Assembly: GCA_008828725.1 (NCBI GenBank)
Contig: MEHQ01000852.1
Coordinates: 70,700 to 134,699, forward strand
DNA length: 64,000 nucleotides
Origin: Saccharina japonica
Lineage: Eukaryota; Sar; Phaeophyceae; Laminariales; Laminariaceae
Reading direction: 5' to 3'
Shown: one piece after another, positions 42,801-54,050 of the stretch
How positions within the stretch are numbered: position 1 is the stretch's first letter
Layout of the letters: the number at the start of each line of letters is the position of its first letter
Program-made: the position numbers and the translations under genes
Notes under the pieces: model-generated
The model's input: the letters and a program-made list of their open reading frames with translations, nothing else
The model's database searches: none
What the model was told of the DNA's origin: nothing

Positions 42801-45246
42801 AGGAAGACAAATATGAACAGAACAAAAAAACAGATTGCGCTAAGTATTAAAAAAAGTCGTCACATCGTTGGGTCGTTCATCGGGCGAGCGTTGGAAAATC
42901 GAGACTTTGTCAAGACTTGGGGTGGGGAAACGAAAGCTATTTATCTCATTGCCATTCCGCACTTCCACCGTCCGCAGCAGGGAACACGGGTATCTGTTAT
43001 TTATTACCGCTATAAAAACCAGGTGCTGCCGCACTTTTTCACTATTTAATAGTTCTACTGAATACCTGGTATTATTATCACTGCTACGAGCACCAAACAC
43101 ATCAACAAAACACATCAAGTGCTGGGGCACTGGATTATCAAGGTATTGAACTTAGCTCTACGAGTACGTCGCCTCGTCACCTCGTCGCCGGTGATTCAAA
43201 ACTTCGACCACGCTGGTTCGATGCCCAATTTTCCGTGTCACGTATCAACGTTTACTGACAAGAGCGCGAACACAGCAGTTCACCGTGCCCCACGGGTGAG
43301 CAAAAACTTCCCCCGGTATGATGCCTCAGTCGCTCCTATTCACTGCATTCACTCACCCGGCGGCCCTTCGCACTCCTCGGAAAATTCCACGCTGCCCACC
43401 ATGACCCCGGTGTCTCTGTTGTACCAACGCGAGATGCCTATTTTATCCTCGAGAAAGCTCCTCCCGGCGTAGCCCATGGAGGCGATCACCGCCGGGTCCT
43501 TGACCATCGCGGGGAAGTCCACGTCGAAGCCTGCCGTCGGGCACCGTGACCACCAGGGACGAAAATAGGTGGTCGAACGTTGCGCCGGCGCACGTATTTC
43601 TTCAGAATTGGGCGTAGCGCACCACGAAGTGGAGGGCCTGGTGCGGGAAGCGCCGCACCTTTTTTTCGCAAAACAGAATTTTGGTCTGTTTCGCCGCAGG
43701 CGAAATCGTATTTTGAGGACTTTATTGCGTGTTTGTCGCCGTAATTGATATATTTCGGGGTATTTTTCTCCTTTCGCCACATTCGAAACAAATGAGCGCG
43801 TTTTTCGACGCATCCGGCGACTTAAATGTTTTTTTTCTTATTTTTCAGGCACGTTTTGTCATGCCTACTATTGTGTTCCCATTGCAAGCATGCTTTTGTT
43901 TTGCTTATGAATCTGGAATTATTATTAGTATAAGTGCTGGATATGATCCACACTTAAACTAGCACATATAAAAACACACCCGATATAGACTACTACTTTC
44001 TACTGCAAAACCCTACCATACTTTAACCCCAACTTAATAACAGTCTCTACATTATCTGTGTGAACTACCGACCCCGTTATACGTGCCCTCCCACACTCCT
44101 AAACCCCAACCTCTGTCTCTCCAGCTCAACCAACTGCACCGCCATGATACGTACTTGATAAACCTTTCCCGATCCCCTCTTTCAATCATGCCAACGATTC
44201 AATACCTCTCCACAAACCCCAGATTTCCTTCGTTCAATCTTCCACTTCTCATTATTGTGTTCTTCCCTTTTTCATTTTCTTGCTCGTTTCGTTTTTTCTC
44301 TCTTTTGACACATCTGGATTGCTAGCATGTGTATGTCGTGGAAGTTGTACATGGCATTGCATTGACTACTCTGCTTACTGCATGACGATGTACTTGTTGT
44401 TGTTCTCACATTAACTGATCGCAAAAAAGATAGTCCGTAGTCATAGGGCAGGCGACAGGCTCCAAAAAGCTATGGAGTGGAAGGATACCTCAGGGGAAAA
44501 TGATACACAAAATACAAAGTACAACGCAGTACGTACGATATACTCGTACGTCATAACTGCTGTTGTGGCACATACGGTAGTACACCTCAACCGAGAAAAT
44601 GGAACCAATCCAGAGGGAAAAAGACGGAGAAAGAGAGAAAGGAGAAAAGAAAAGAAAAGAAAAAAAGGGACGAGGAAAAAAGGAAGCAAAAGGGACAAAA
44701 CAGAGGAAAGTGTTTATCTCTGCTGTGTCGCGGTTTGTGACCACAGAGCTTGTATTGTACGAGTATCTCTCTAGGATGAAGAATCGGCACGGACACTCCG
44801 GGTGTGCTGGATGTCGACGGGTACAGCTGTACAAGGCACCTACTACAGCAGTAATAAGAAACAGGCTAATAAAAAACCCAGGCTGGGATTTAGAGGCAAA
44901 TAATAAATCGGGAGTCGTATCTGGAAATTAATTGTACGTAGAAAGCACCCTCTCTCAAATAAGAAATCTAGCCAGCACCAAATTTCTTGTTTCCTATTAA
45001 TTAATAGGTGTCCTGTACTGCTGTATACCCAATCGGCAGGGGTCACCTCGCGAGTTCAAACGAGAAGAGGTCAGGACGGGCGGAAATAGGGTAGGGCCGT
45101 ATTGTCGAGCTCCAGTGGGCAACCCACGAATTTTGCTGTAAGCACGCACCTGTCGGCTCCCATTTGCCACTCGCCAGCTCGCTCTTGAGGAAGTCGGGGA
45201 CCTGTCCCCGTGTTCTAGAATCCTGCTCCCGATAAACTACTCTCAT
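39835..45246 (-). CDS. THEM4-like hotdog acyl-CoA thioesterase with long C-terminal tail, four exons
   Basis: Exons in transcript order: 45246-45150, 43530-43357, 42070-41883 and 40368-39835. Junction phases are 1, 1 and 0 and the product is 330 aa. Members of this family hydrolyse acyl-CoA to free fatty acid and CoA. Residues 85-104 read ECEGPPGVAHGGAVASALDD, the family signature GPPG-x-x-HGG followed by a conserved Asp. Then come IPTLQLSVSYRGGTPMG (central beta strands) and KVTAKVVLRDPASGQVLAEG leading to GLFYAR (153-178), the final strands. After residue 180 the protein has about 150 extra residues: proline runs, an Ala/Gly-rich part, then repeated GSGGS and GGGYSGGG. These are absent from THEM4 as I know it. 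The start ATG at 45246 gives no obvious transit peptide; a further upstream exon is possible. Intron 3 holds a GGTCA-type repeat array. Confidence 0.85.
40440..40905. repeat. Degenerate GGTCA-based tandem array
   Basis: About 465 bp of variants of GCTCAGGTCAGGTCT (15 bp, built from 5-bp GGTCA/GGTCT/GCTCA modules). It gives repeat proteins on both strands (for example DLSRPDLxRPDL), which are artefacts. It is in intron 3 of the thioesterase gene. Confidence 0.9.
41505..41640. repeat. Dispersed repeat family G, copy 3
   Basis: TATGACCATAGACCCCCGCA, AAATGCCGGGACGGTGCACG and AAGCGCGAAGCGCC match the other family copies. It is preceded by a G-run (about 41482-41498) as at 22540. In intron 3 of the thioesterase gene. 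Confidence 0.7.
42207..42242. repeat. (CTG)n tract
   Basis: About ten CTG triplets in intron 2 of the thioesterase gene (minus strand CAG). Confidence 0.9.
44822..45027. mobile_element. MITE family B, copy 3
   Basis: Same orientation as the 15527 copy, sharing AATAAGAAACAGGC, AATTGTACGTAGAAAGCACC and GGTGTCCTGTACTGCTGTA. It lies in intron 1 of the thioesterase gene, about 25 kb from the other two copies. Confidence 0.75.
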
Positions 45247-45718
45247 CGTCGATTGTGATGAGTGCTGGCGTGCTGGCCTCTTTTCGTATCGTGCGTTTGA
45301 CGGAGCAACGCAGTTTGAACGGAACTCGCGTCACGCCAGAGAGAGAGAGAGAGAGAGAGCTCGCCGACTGACAAGGCTGAATACCCAGCGAAAGACGCTG
45401 CGGCTGATTTATAGAGCACCCGCACTGCTTGCAGCGAATGCCATGCAAGTGCAAGTGGTGGGCAGGAAGAATGGAAGTCAGTCATCAACAAAGACCACAG
45501 TTTGACCCCTTGACTGACGGACCCGTACCATACTAAAGTTTGATATAAAAGTCCTTGACGCGTCCCCCAAGGCACCAGTTTCGTATAGACCTGGGTAGCA
45601 TCTTTGATCAATATCAAAACCTGACAGTCCCGTCATATATATGCCCCGCCGTAGTTGCTTGGGTTTGTCTCTCGTCCCCGGGGGCTCTACACTACCCGCC
45701 ACGGAGCGAGTGAGCACG
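45247..45718. promoter_or_regulatory. 472-bp head-to-head intergenic region
   Basis: It lies between the thioesterase start (minus) and a signal-peptide-like first exon (plus). It contains GATATAAAAG near 45542 and CATATATATG near 45634, the latter about 80 bases before the plus-strand ATG, and a (GA)n tract at 45340-45360. Confidence 0.4.
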
Positions 45719-45766
45719 ATGGCTTTCCGTGGCACTGTTATCGCCTTCCTGATCGCGGCCTGTATG
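45719..45766 (+). CDS. Signal-peptide-like first exon of an unidentified gene (partial)
   Basis: ATG opens MAFRGTVIAFLIAACM, a short basic start followed by a hydrophobic stretch ending in Ala-Ala-Cys, and is cut by a strong donor ATG|GTGAGT at 45767. TATA-like sequence lies about 80 bases upstream. This is the expected shape of exon 1 of a secreted or lipid-anchored protein. The downstream exons are not settled. A phase-compatible acceptor at 46618 would add about 30 residues (VNTINVDLTDLCVISR...) and a stop near 46709. An alternative donor inside the exon (T|GTATGG) joined to CACAG|GC near 46055 would give a Cys-containing tail ending at 46197. Neither resembles a known family. Confidence 0.35.
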
Positions 45767-46883
45767 GTGAGTTAGCGTGTCGCCGTAAAATCAGGAATGA
45801 GATCATGATCACAATCAACTCAAGTACGTGTACAACTATTAATGCTGCTTGTACCTCACGCCAAGCCGGAACATGACGGCTGCGGAACCTGTGCACGAGC
45901 AAACACACACAGAAGTACCATCTTGAGGCTCCTTAGCCGCACATGCCTCGAGACCGCCAGCCCGCCTCATGTCGCGCCCCCTCCCCTGTGGCGTTCCACC
46001 CATTTGCTTGCCGCAATGCTATATACGTAGCTGCATATTTTAGGACATTCACAGGCTTTTCGCCCTTCGTCTGTGATGACACGTCCGTGGTCGGGGCCCG
46101 GCTTGAAGAACCAAGCACCTCGGCAGTCGGGACCCGTCTATCGGAGAGGGGGGTGCGTCGGAGAGCGGGCGGAGGAGGTCTCTATGGCAGCGGTTAACGA
46201 GCAGAGCAACGTGAGCCAACAGCACCAAGCACGTGATATGGATTTGTGCCCGTAGTGAATAAGTAGATGGGACCTTTTTTTCCCTCTACAACTTGTCTAC
46301 AACAGTAGTTCCGCAACTGTTCATGCTGTCCTACACGTACCTGGTGAAAGGTATTGCTATACCATATCGTACTTGAAGGTGTGTACCACGTCCTTGTATA
46401 CACGTAGCGGCTGTACTTTTGTACTCCAGACTGGGCCTATGCAACGAGTATTGGATGCATTGTTGGTTGTTTGTTGTTGGACCTGTACCTCTGTTAAAGC
46501 AAATACACCGTTGTAAGTAGGCTCTGCTCTCTCTGCTGCGAGCTCGGGATCAGCACAAACTACGAACGTAAATCGTTGATCGCTGTGTGACATGATGTGA
46601 CGTCACGATCGCTTCAGGTGAACACCATCAACGTTGACCTAACGGACCTTTGTGTCATCTCTCGTTCGCCTGCTCTCGCCCCTCGCCGTATACATTTTGG
46701 GATATTTTAGCGAGACCAATCACGCTCTTCAAGCACGTGCAAGTGCAGGATTATTGTATCACGAGGTCCAGAAATCGGTCCACAAGTATATTGTTGCCCT
46801 GCTGCTCCAACTACAGTAGACATGAGCGCACCCCGTGCTTTTGACCAAAGTGTGGTCTCTGCGCACGTTCTTGGCGAAGCCCG
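45767..46883. other. Region downstream of the signal-peptide exon
   Basis: No convincing exon was found, although the gene starting at 45719 probably continues here. The region ends where the inverted duplication arm (46884-48183) begins, so the gene's 3' end may have been disrupted by the insertion. Confidence 0.35.
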
Positions 46884-48183
46884 CAAAAATTTGCGCCACA
46901 CATCTTTGCTCGGCTCTCGTTCGGGTCGATGTCTCCTGGCGGCAACACCTTTTTTCATGCTGACCAAAACACATCAGCAGTTGTTGAGGCGGGCGCAGAC
47001 GGCTTCATTATATAAACCAGGTACCAGGTGTCAGCAAACAGCAGTGTCCCTAACCTGTACAAGGAGACCCGCATCAGCGCTTGGTTGATGTCGTCGCGTT
47101 TAACTCTGCCGTTAGACGGAGGGGGTACAGTATTAACCCTCACCCCCTTACCGACGGATGCTTGTTTTATGTCGCCGATCGCTACGGAGACCACACTTTC
47201 ATTCTGTTCTTCAGTTTGACAGTTACATGACGATTCGGGATTTTATGTGTTGAGGATTATCTGGATCTTGACGACTGGGTGCATATGTGATGACGCAATC
47301 TGTCACTTCCTGCTGTCCCTACCCTCGTGGGAGAAGATAATAAACGACTTGAATCATCAAACCATCGATTGTCTGGGTGTCTTGACTACCTTGCTTGGAG
47401 CTGACGAACACTGTACAGTGTTGGTACCAACGCAGCCTCATCATGGGTGATGGACTTGACGATCTGAGAATCTATGACGGGAGTAGGGGGCAAAAGGAGA
47501 CTTTTGCCCGGGGGAACGGGGTTCCTCGCGACCACCGTCGTCTCCACGGCACCATCTCCGGGATCCCCCACCACCGCAAGTATGGCCTCCTCCGGCGATT
47601 CGTCCATGTCCGCCGGCGATGCGCGCTTGCTGCTCTCATGTCCTCTCCCACTACATCTTTCGCAGAGCTTTGCTGTGCAATTGCCGCTGTAGTGGCCCGC
47701 AGCCTTGCATCGGAAACACCCCCCCTTCAGAACCTTCGCGCTCCCGGCTCCACCTTTTGAACTGGCGTTGCCGTCGCCTTCCTTGCCTTTTCCAGACCTT
47801 TCCCGACCCACATGTGCCTTTCCGCCATTCCCACCGAAACCACCCCCTCCTTTTCCCACGATCCTGCGTTGTTCAGTTTCACATGCAAGTCCTCCATCTC
47901 AAACAACTTCTCTACCGGGTCATCCTCCGCCCCGATCTTGAAGTTGTAGGGTTGTCGCATGCACAATCCCTTTTGTGCATTGGTTTTTGTGTCATACCAG
48001 TCTTGCACCAATTACCAGGAAATGTTGGGAATTGGTACAAGACTGGTGTGACACCAAAACCAATGCACAAAAGGGATTGTGCATGCGACAACTCTACAAT
48101 TTCAAGATCGGGGCGGAGGATGACCCGGTAGAGAAGTTGTTTGAGATGGAGGACTTGCATGTGAAACTGAACAACGCAGGATC
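46884..48183. repeat. Inverted duplication, arm 1 (1.3 kb)
   Basis: It is nearly identical to the complement of 62701-64000, with positions related by x to 110884 minus x and at most a base or two of shift. It begins in non-LTR sequence, crosses an LTR (47208-47417) and ends in gag. The partner is cut by the window end, so the true length is unknown. Confidence 0.9.
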
Positions 48184-49231
48184 GTGGGAAAAGGAGGGGG
48201 TGGTTTCGGTGGGAATGGCGGAAAGGCACATGTGGGTCGGGAAAGGTCTGGAAAAGGCAAGGAAGGCGACGGCAACGCCAGTTCAAAAGGTGGAGCCGGG
48301 AGCGCGAAGGTTCTGAAGGGGGGGTGTTTCCGATGCAAGGCTGCGGGCCATTACAGCGGCAATTGCACAGCAAAGCTCTGCGAAAGATGTAGTGGGAGAG
48401 GACATGAGAGCAGCAAGTGCGCATCGCCGGCGGACATGGACGAATCGCCGGAGGAGGCCATACTTGCGGTGGTGGGGGATCCCGGAGATGATGCCGTGGA
48501 GACGACGTCGTTTTAGGGGTACAGCAGCCAAAGCCCCGCGATGGGAGTGTAATCGTGGGCACCCTCGCCGCATGTAGCGAAAGGGGGACTTTAAGTCGCA
48601 CGGCGTGGCTGTGTGCACTCCACGACAGCAGTAGCAGCATCAACAGCAGCTGCTGCAGGAGGTCGGGGAGTAAGCAGACGTGCGGGTAATCGGAAACGAG
48701 GGAAAGCATGTCTGCAGATACCGCGAAAAGCCACACGGCCGCCAGCCGTGTGCATCCTACCTGGGGGGTTGTTTGGTGGGACAAGTCGCGCGGCATAACA
48801 GCCGCGTGCATTCTGCTGCCGGAAAATCAGCGGTGGCAGGAACCGGACGTGGGGTAATCGGGTGCTGTCTGCAGCAGTACCAATATAACGATGGGGTTTC
48901 GTCCGGGTGGCAATCGAGCGGCATGGTCGCACGCACTCCATGATAAGCAGCAGCAACAGCAGCAGCGGGAGAAATCACGGAGAGAGCAGATCTGGGTGTT
49001 TCGTCAGCTGGATATTCCGGCAACTTCGCGGGGCGTGGGGGGCAGGTCTGGTCATCATGGTGGGGTTTTCGTAGGAATGGATGATGAATTTGTTTTTACG
49101 ATGGGTACACCTGTTGATCGAAATTATTGTTTTGGTCGAAGTAAGTGAGTTATCATGTAAGATTCGTTCTGGATGGTATGTGTGATACGTAGCCTTTTTC
49201 GCCTGGTAGTTTTGAAGTGTATTTTCTTTTT
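47208..49231 (+). mobile_element. Chimeric derivative of the gag-only LTR element
   Basis: From left to right it contains a truncated LTR ending at CACTGTACA (about 47417), a PBS-like TTGGTACCAACGCAGC, and the first ten codons of gag (MGDGLDDLR, about 47443-47470). Next comes a gag 3' half in inverted orientation (about 47859 down to 47530), a palindromic centre near 48017, a gag 3' half in forward orientation (48025-48516), and the non-coding 3' region up to 49231. The stretch 48184-49231 is the complement of 55350-56396. Both gag halves lack the same segment of about 90 codons that is present in the 56064-57461 copy. They keep the zinc knuckles CFRCKAAGHYSGNC and CERCSGRGHESSK. Confidence 0.75.
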
Positions 49232-49774
49232 GGCTAGTGCCTATTATTTCTTGTTTAATATGCTTTTTGCCGTTGTGTCAGTGTTTTCCACTACACCCTG
49301 TTGTGCGCGTTCGACCTCATATTTTGACACGTGCTTCATAGTAGTCTTCCGAAGGGATTACCTACTGCACCTTTTTTTCCGTTTTTTTACCCGTGAATTA
49401 GGCACATTTCAGAAAATTCTGGAACATCGTTTCGGCCACAACTGACAGAAAACAAAACAAAAATCAAAAGGTGCAGCAGGTAATGCCTTTGTCTTGCGCT
49501 GGTCTAAAACGTATTAAAACTCCAGGCAAAAACAAAATGAAATTTGGAGTGAGAATCCCACATTTTGTGCTTCTCCCCGTAGTATCTTGACTTTGTATAG
49601 GGAATCTTCCGAAAGCCATATCTCTTGATGATCGGCGAATTAGGCGATGGTGAGGATATCGTCAGTCGATTCGTCATGCCTTAAGGAAGATGCACACCGA
49701 TTTTGAGCGAAATCCGCAACACACGGGTTGTATACCTGATAGACTATAATATCGACATATATATATAGCTCGTT
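49232..49774. other. Spacer without recognisable features
   Basis: AT-rich sequence between the chimeric gag element and a foldback element. No gene or clear repeat was seen, apart from the 90-residue frame 49173-49445, which has no recognisable domain. Confidence 0.4.
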
Positions 49775-51290
49775 TAGGGTGGGTCTTAACGAGCAAATAA
49801 AAAATGAAAATAAAAAATGAAATGACGAACAGCCTTTTGTTTTTTGATAAAAAAACGCAGTTGAGTCCAAACGACAGCCAACTTTAGCTGAAAAAAAAAC
49901 GAAACTAGAAGTAAAAACTCGCGGTGCAACTTCTTTTTTGAATCACGGAATAGTTCAACCGCCACCGCATATGGACTCGCGGCGAATGCACCCAACGACG
50001 CAGCTGGACAAACCCAACTCGCACGCGCGAGGCACCCCTGAGAGCAGGAGGTGCTCGTGGTCCAACCCGCTCCCTTGGGAAGGCCCTGGAAGTTGTGTTT
50101 GGGTCCTCGCCGTTTGTCGGCAGACATTGGGCCGCTCTCTGGCACCCCCACCGTAAAATATATCGCCACAGCCACCTCCTGACGCTCTGGTTTCTTGCAT
50201 AGGCACAGCTTGGTTATACCCTACCCATTTATGCTGGCTTTGATGGCGTACAAGCCCTGCAGCAGCCCCACGCACTACTCTACCCACCGTGCGCTTGCGA
50301 ATCGGTCATCCTATGTTCCTCTTGGCGATGATATCCCATAAGGGGCGTTTCTAACGACCTCTTTTTAGCAAATAATTTGCCAAATTTCCATATTATGGAA
50401 ATATTTACTTGCCAAAATAGCAAAAAACTTGCCAAGCTTTTTGTTGGAGATTACACTTCTTGTTCGTTGGCAAATTTATGGAAAGATAAATTTGCTATTT
50501 TTTTGCCATTTTTTTGCCATTTGAGCCCAATAACGCCTACGCAAGGTTCTACAAACCAGACCACCCCAGACCTCGCCACGCTATACTCGCTCTAACTTGT
50601 GTACTAGAGGGAGGTATCGAGGATACTTGGTGGCATTGACAGCAGGGATGATAGGGCTGACGGCACGCGCCGCGAGCGCCGTGTGGGTGCGCTATGGGTG
50701 CCGTTTTGAGCTGGTCCTGGCTGATGCTCAAGTACATCACCAACCAGAAGCCGCCCCGGCTTTCCCAGGGCATATTGGTCGGGCAGGAAGGACTGCCGAC
50801 CTCTGGGGTGCATGGGCTGAGCCTGGAGAGCTTTGTGTGCCAGCGTTCACTGCACAGAGAGCGTGGGCTCGCCCTTGGCTCTCTGCTGCTGCTGCTGCAA
50901 GGGGTTTGAATAAAATCTGAGGGCGTTACGATGCGAAATTTGGCCAAATACAGCCAAATATGTCAAATATGTAGTGTTTGTCGTTAGAAGGGTTTGGCAA
51001 GTCTTTGGCAAGTTTTGGAAATTTGGACTTGCCAAAATAGCAAGTTTTTTGCTATTTCGAGCGGTCGTTAAAAACGACCCAATCAGATAATATTGCACCC
51101 CTTTTCATTAAAAACAACCCCTCTGGCAATAAAAAAAAACGAAAAAAAAAAACTGAGTTTTCGGGATCTCTACTGCTGTTTTTTGCTGTTTGACCAATGA
51201 GGCTCGATTATTCTTTAGTTCTGCTTTTCGTTTTTATTTTCATTTTTTATTTTCATTTTTTATTTGCTCGTTAAGACGGGCCCTTAGCAT
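49775..51290. mobile_element. Foldback/DNA-transposon-like element F, about 1.5 kb
   Basis: The left end TCTTAACGAGCAAATAAAAA (from about 49783) is matched by its complement at about 51228-51277, giving inverted ends of about 50 bp that also include AATGAAAATAAAAAATGAAA. A second inverted-repeat element is nested inside (50341-51080). The interior has small frames (for example 50694-50909, 71 aa) without recognisable transposase motifs. Confidence 0.6.
50341..51080. mobile_element. Nested inverted-repeat element
   Basis: The ends GGGCGTTTCTAACGACC and GGTCGTTAAAAACGACCC are inverted partners, followed inward by TTGCCAAATTTCCA and CTTGCCAAAATAGCAA in complementary order at both ends. About 740 bp, apparently non-coding. 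Confidence 0.6.
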
Positions 51291-51544
51291 GGTCTTTTTT
51301 TTTCTACTTTTTGTTTTTGACGAAATTGTCTCGGATTTCGAACGTTCTAACGTCGGCAAATGCGCTGTAGTCTCAGGAACACACATCTACTAACTTTGCG
51401 ACGTAATATTTCGAAATGATTGAGAAACCGCCGGACGAGTAAAAAGGCCATTCTTGGCCAGCCCAGCTCGTACGGCATTATTTATGTTTTCCCCCGTTTT
51501 TTCCTGTCTTGCACCATTTCAGCTTTTCCGTTCGTGCTCTGGTG

Positions 51545-51690
51545 TCGAGTACTCCGCCTTGCCATGGCCTCCCCGGAATTACGTCACAGACAGCCTTGAC
51601 GCTCGACAAACTTCACTCTAGACCGTCAACAGACATATTTGCTCGCGAGTAGTCCGCCTTGGGTCATGGCCTGCCCGGAATTACGTCACT
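51545..51690. repeat. Direct repeat with CCGGAATTACGTCA
   Basis: The phrase GAGTA(C/G)TCCGCCTTG followed by CATGGCCT(C/G)CCCGGAATTAC occurs at about 51547 and 51647, a spacing of 100 bases. Confidence 0.7.
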
Positions 51691-51744
51691 GGGACCGGCG
51701 TGCATCTGCCCTGCACGCGGCTGATATTTGTAAATGCCATTTTT

Positions 51745-52060
51745 TTATTTTGAAACCCTCAACGTATATTGAGCATGATGAGGAGATTTTTTTTTTGAGG
51801 CGATGCTCTCGATAGCCTCGTATCCCCGATTGTCCTTCCTTCGCCGACACGTCTCCGATTCAAGCGTACCGAGACTCTCCGTCCTCTCTATCTCAGAGAG
51901 CCCCGTCGTCTCCGGGCGCGCTTGACGGGCACGCCATTTGAGCTCGTTCGACGAGTCACCGACACGGGGACTCATTTCGTATCTATGATTGGAGTTGGCA
52001 CCACTCTGGGCGCAAATGTAGGGACCGTTTAGACTTGATATGTATATTAAAACAGTTCTT
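51745..52060 (-). pseudogene. LTR-retrotransposon 5' end remnant (gypsy-like)
   Basis: On the minus strand, CCCTACATTTGCGCCCAGAG then TGGTGCCAACTCC (about 52029-51990) resembles the LTR end and primer-binding region of gypsy elements. It is followed by a frame of about 75 codons starting MSPRVGDSSNELKWRARQAR that ends at 51745. The frame could be a gag start, but no conserved motif is visible, so the assignment rests on the LTR/PBS resemblance. Confidence 0.35.
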
Positions 52061-52215
52061 ATTTTTCCGTCCAGAGTGCTGCCAAAGTCATGCAAAACTG
52101 TAAATTTCAAGCTCTCGACCTCTCTTTGCTTGACCGTGCTCCCTCTACGTGCACGTGACGGCGAGACGCGAAATCGTGCATATACCATTTGTAGCTCCGT
52201 GATGCTGCTGTGCAT

Positions 52216-53499
52216 ATACCATGTGTAGCTTCGTGATGCTGCAGGCTCATCATAGCAGCTTCAGCTGCTGCTGTACATTATGTACATACAGCATATACGT
52301 GCTGCTGTAGACTACCCGCCGGGGTTCAAAAATATTGAGAGTTCGCAGTTCTCCACGAGGCCTGGGTGGCACGTGTTCTCGGGGATTACAAACTCTTCCC
52401 CAGATCCTAGCACAAACCTCGCTCAGTGGCCTTCACAATGGCGACGCCGGCCACGTAATCGACTCCCCCCACGGGTCGGAGGTCAGAGAACACGTACCGA
52501 AGAAAACACGCGAAGACATGAGCCCTGTATGCAGACTACGAACCAAACGTCTCACAGGGCACGATTTTTCGGAGATCTCGTCGTAGATCTCGACGTCGAG
52601 GCCTCGCGCGCGCGCTACGGCGCCGAGCGGGCGGATCAGCTAAGCCGGCGGTTGCAGGCGAGGCGGGGGCACGCCTCAGCGAAGAAATCGCGCGGAAAGG
52701 CGATCAGAGGCTGGAGATATCCGCAGACCTAAGGATGTGCATATGTGATAAGCGAACTAAGATATATATATTTATATATATCTAATCTGTCGAGTGCATG
52801 GGTGCATGAACTACGAACTACTGCTGTACATCGTCGTACAACGTGTGAAAAAAACACGAAAGAACAACACCGCCCCCCGCCCCCCCCGCAGCCCAAACAA
52901 GAAGGAACGGAGATCATGGCGACAACCGCAGCTACGAACGCCCCGTACACTGGACAGCCAGAAGACAGAGAGCAGACAATGCGCGAACAACATGCGGCTG
53001 GTCCCAGGCAATGCAGTGTTCAACGCCGTAGCCAAAACCGTGGCTCATGGGGCGGTCCAAGTCGAATTGCGTGCTGCTGTACATTCAAAAATCATCTGTT
53101 GTAGCAAGCGGTGAAACTTTTTGGACAGCACCCGTACTTTATCCAGCGCAGATCTCGCGCTCCAGGCTACGGGCGCCATTGCAGCAGCAGAGTATGGTCG
53201 GCTAGTCATGTGGGCACACTCTCCTCTTTTTTCAGGGCTGGGCGTCGCCTCTACCGCAGCTGGGTGGTGCATTACTGCTGGTCCTCCACCTTGACCGTTG
53301 ACTCGTTTTCGCTTTTGTTTTTTGCTTTTGTTTTTCACGCGTATCCTGCGTTTGTACACCATCTTCGATTTTACACCTAAAACCTAAAGTCTGTTCGTTT
53401 TTAGGTTTTGTTTTTAGGTTTTGTTTTCGATTTTTTTTTTTTTTTAGGTTTCGTTTTCAGGATTTGTTGTCCCCGGTTTCTTGCGAGGGCACTCCTTGA
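52216..53499. other. Region without recognised gene
   Basis: Contains a short repeated phrase AGCT(C/T)CGTGATGCTGC (52193 and 52227) and a GC-rich stretch near 52570-52730. The frame there has a coding-like composition (Glu/Arg/Ala-rich) but no recognisable domain. Confidence 0.35.
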
Positions 53500-54020
53500 C
53501 CATACCCTATCCATATATGCTGGCGCCGGGAGCAGACAAGCCTCGTGGCAGCCACATGCACTACCTCGCCCATCGAGCGCTTGCCAACCGGTCGTAGAAA
53601 CTTTATCGGACGCTTCATCCCAACGCTCCGAGCTCCTCCTACGTTCCTCTTCGCCCTGGGTAACCCATAATATAGGGTTTNCCCCGTTGCCACGAAATTT
53701 TTACCAATAATTTTGACAAAAAAAAAGTCTGTCGTTTTTGCTCGAAAATAAACGCCCCGTCGCTGTGGTCTGTTCGCAAGCCGCAAAAAAAAACAAGCAG
53801 CGAGAGAGAAAAGCGAGCACCGAAACGTACATACCAAACTGATTTTGAAAGCACCAAGCTGCCTACAACACGGCACACGAGACAACACAAGCCCTACCCT
53901 CTTGGTACAGCGGCGAATGAAGTAGTAGAAACACGACGCTGCTGTTCCTGGGCGGTGACGAGCCGGGTAGCTTCTGTAATCGCGAGTGGTGTGAGGCGAC
54001 CCCTGAAAAGCAGGTCTCTT
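53500..54020. repeat. Diverged repeat shared with 50217-50340 and 57715-58060
   Basis: The stretch with TATATGCTGGC, CACTACCTCGCCCATCGAGCG and TACGTTCCTCTTCGCC matches 50217-50340 at moderate similarity. The part GTAGTAGAAACACG through GCGAGTGGTGTGAGG (53917-53995) matches 57826-57900. These look like old LTR or UTR fragments of one family. One ambiguous base is at 53681. Confidence 0.55.
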
Positions 54021-54050
54021 TAGGCCATTTTCTAACGAAGACAGCAAAAA

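Noticed and set aside
47912-48811. 299-residue minus-strand frame
   Set aside because: Antisense of gag and the element's 3' region; the sense strand carries the zinc-knuckle gag.
52560-52735. GC-rich frame with coding-like composition
   Set aside because: No domain, start or splice partners could be supported, so it is mentioned only within the region note.
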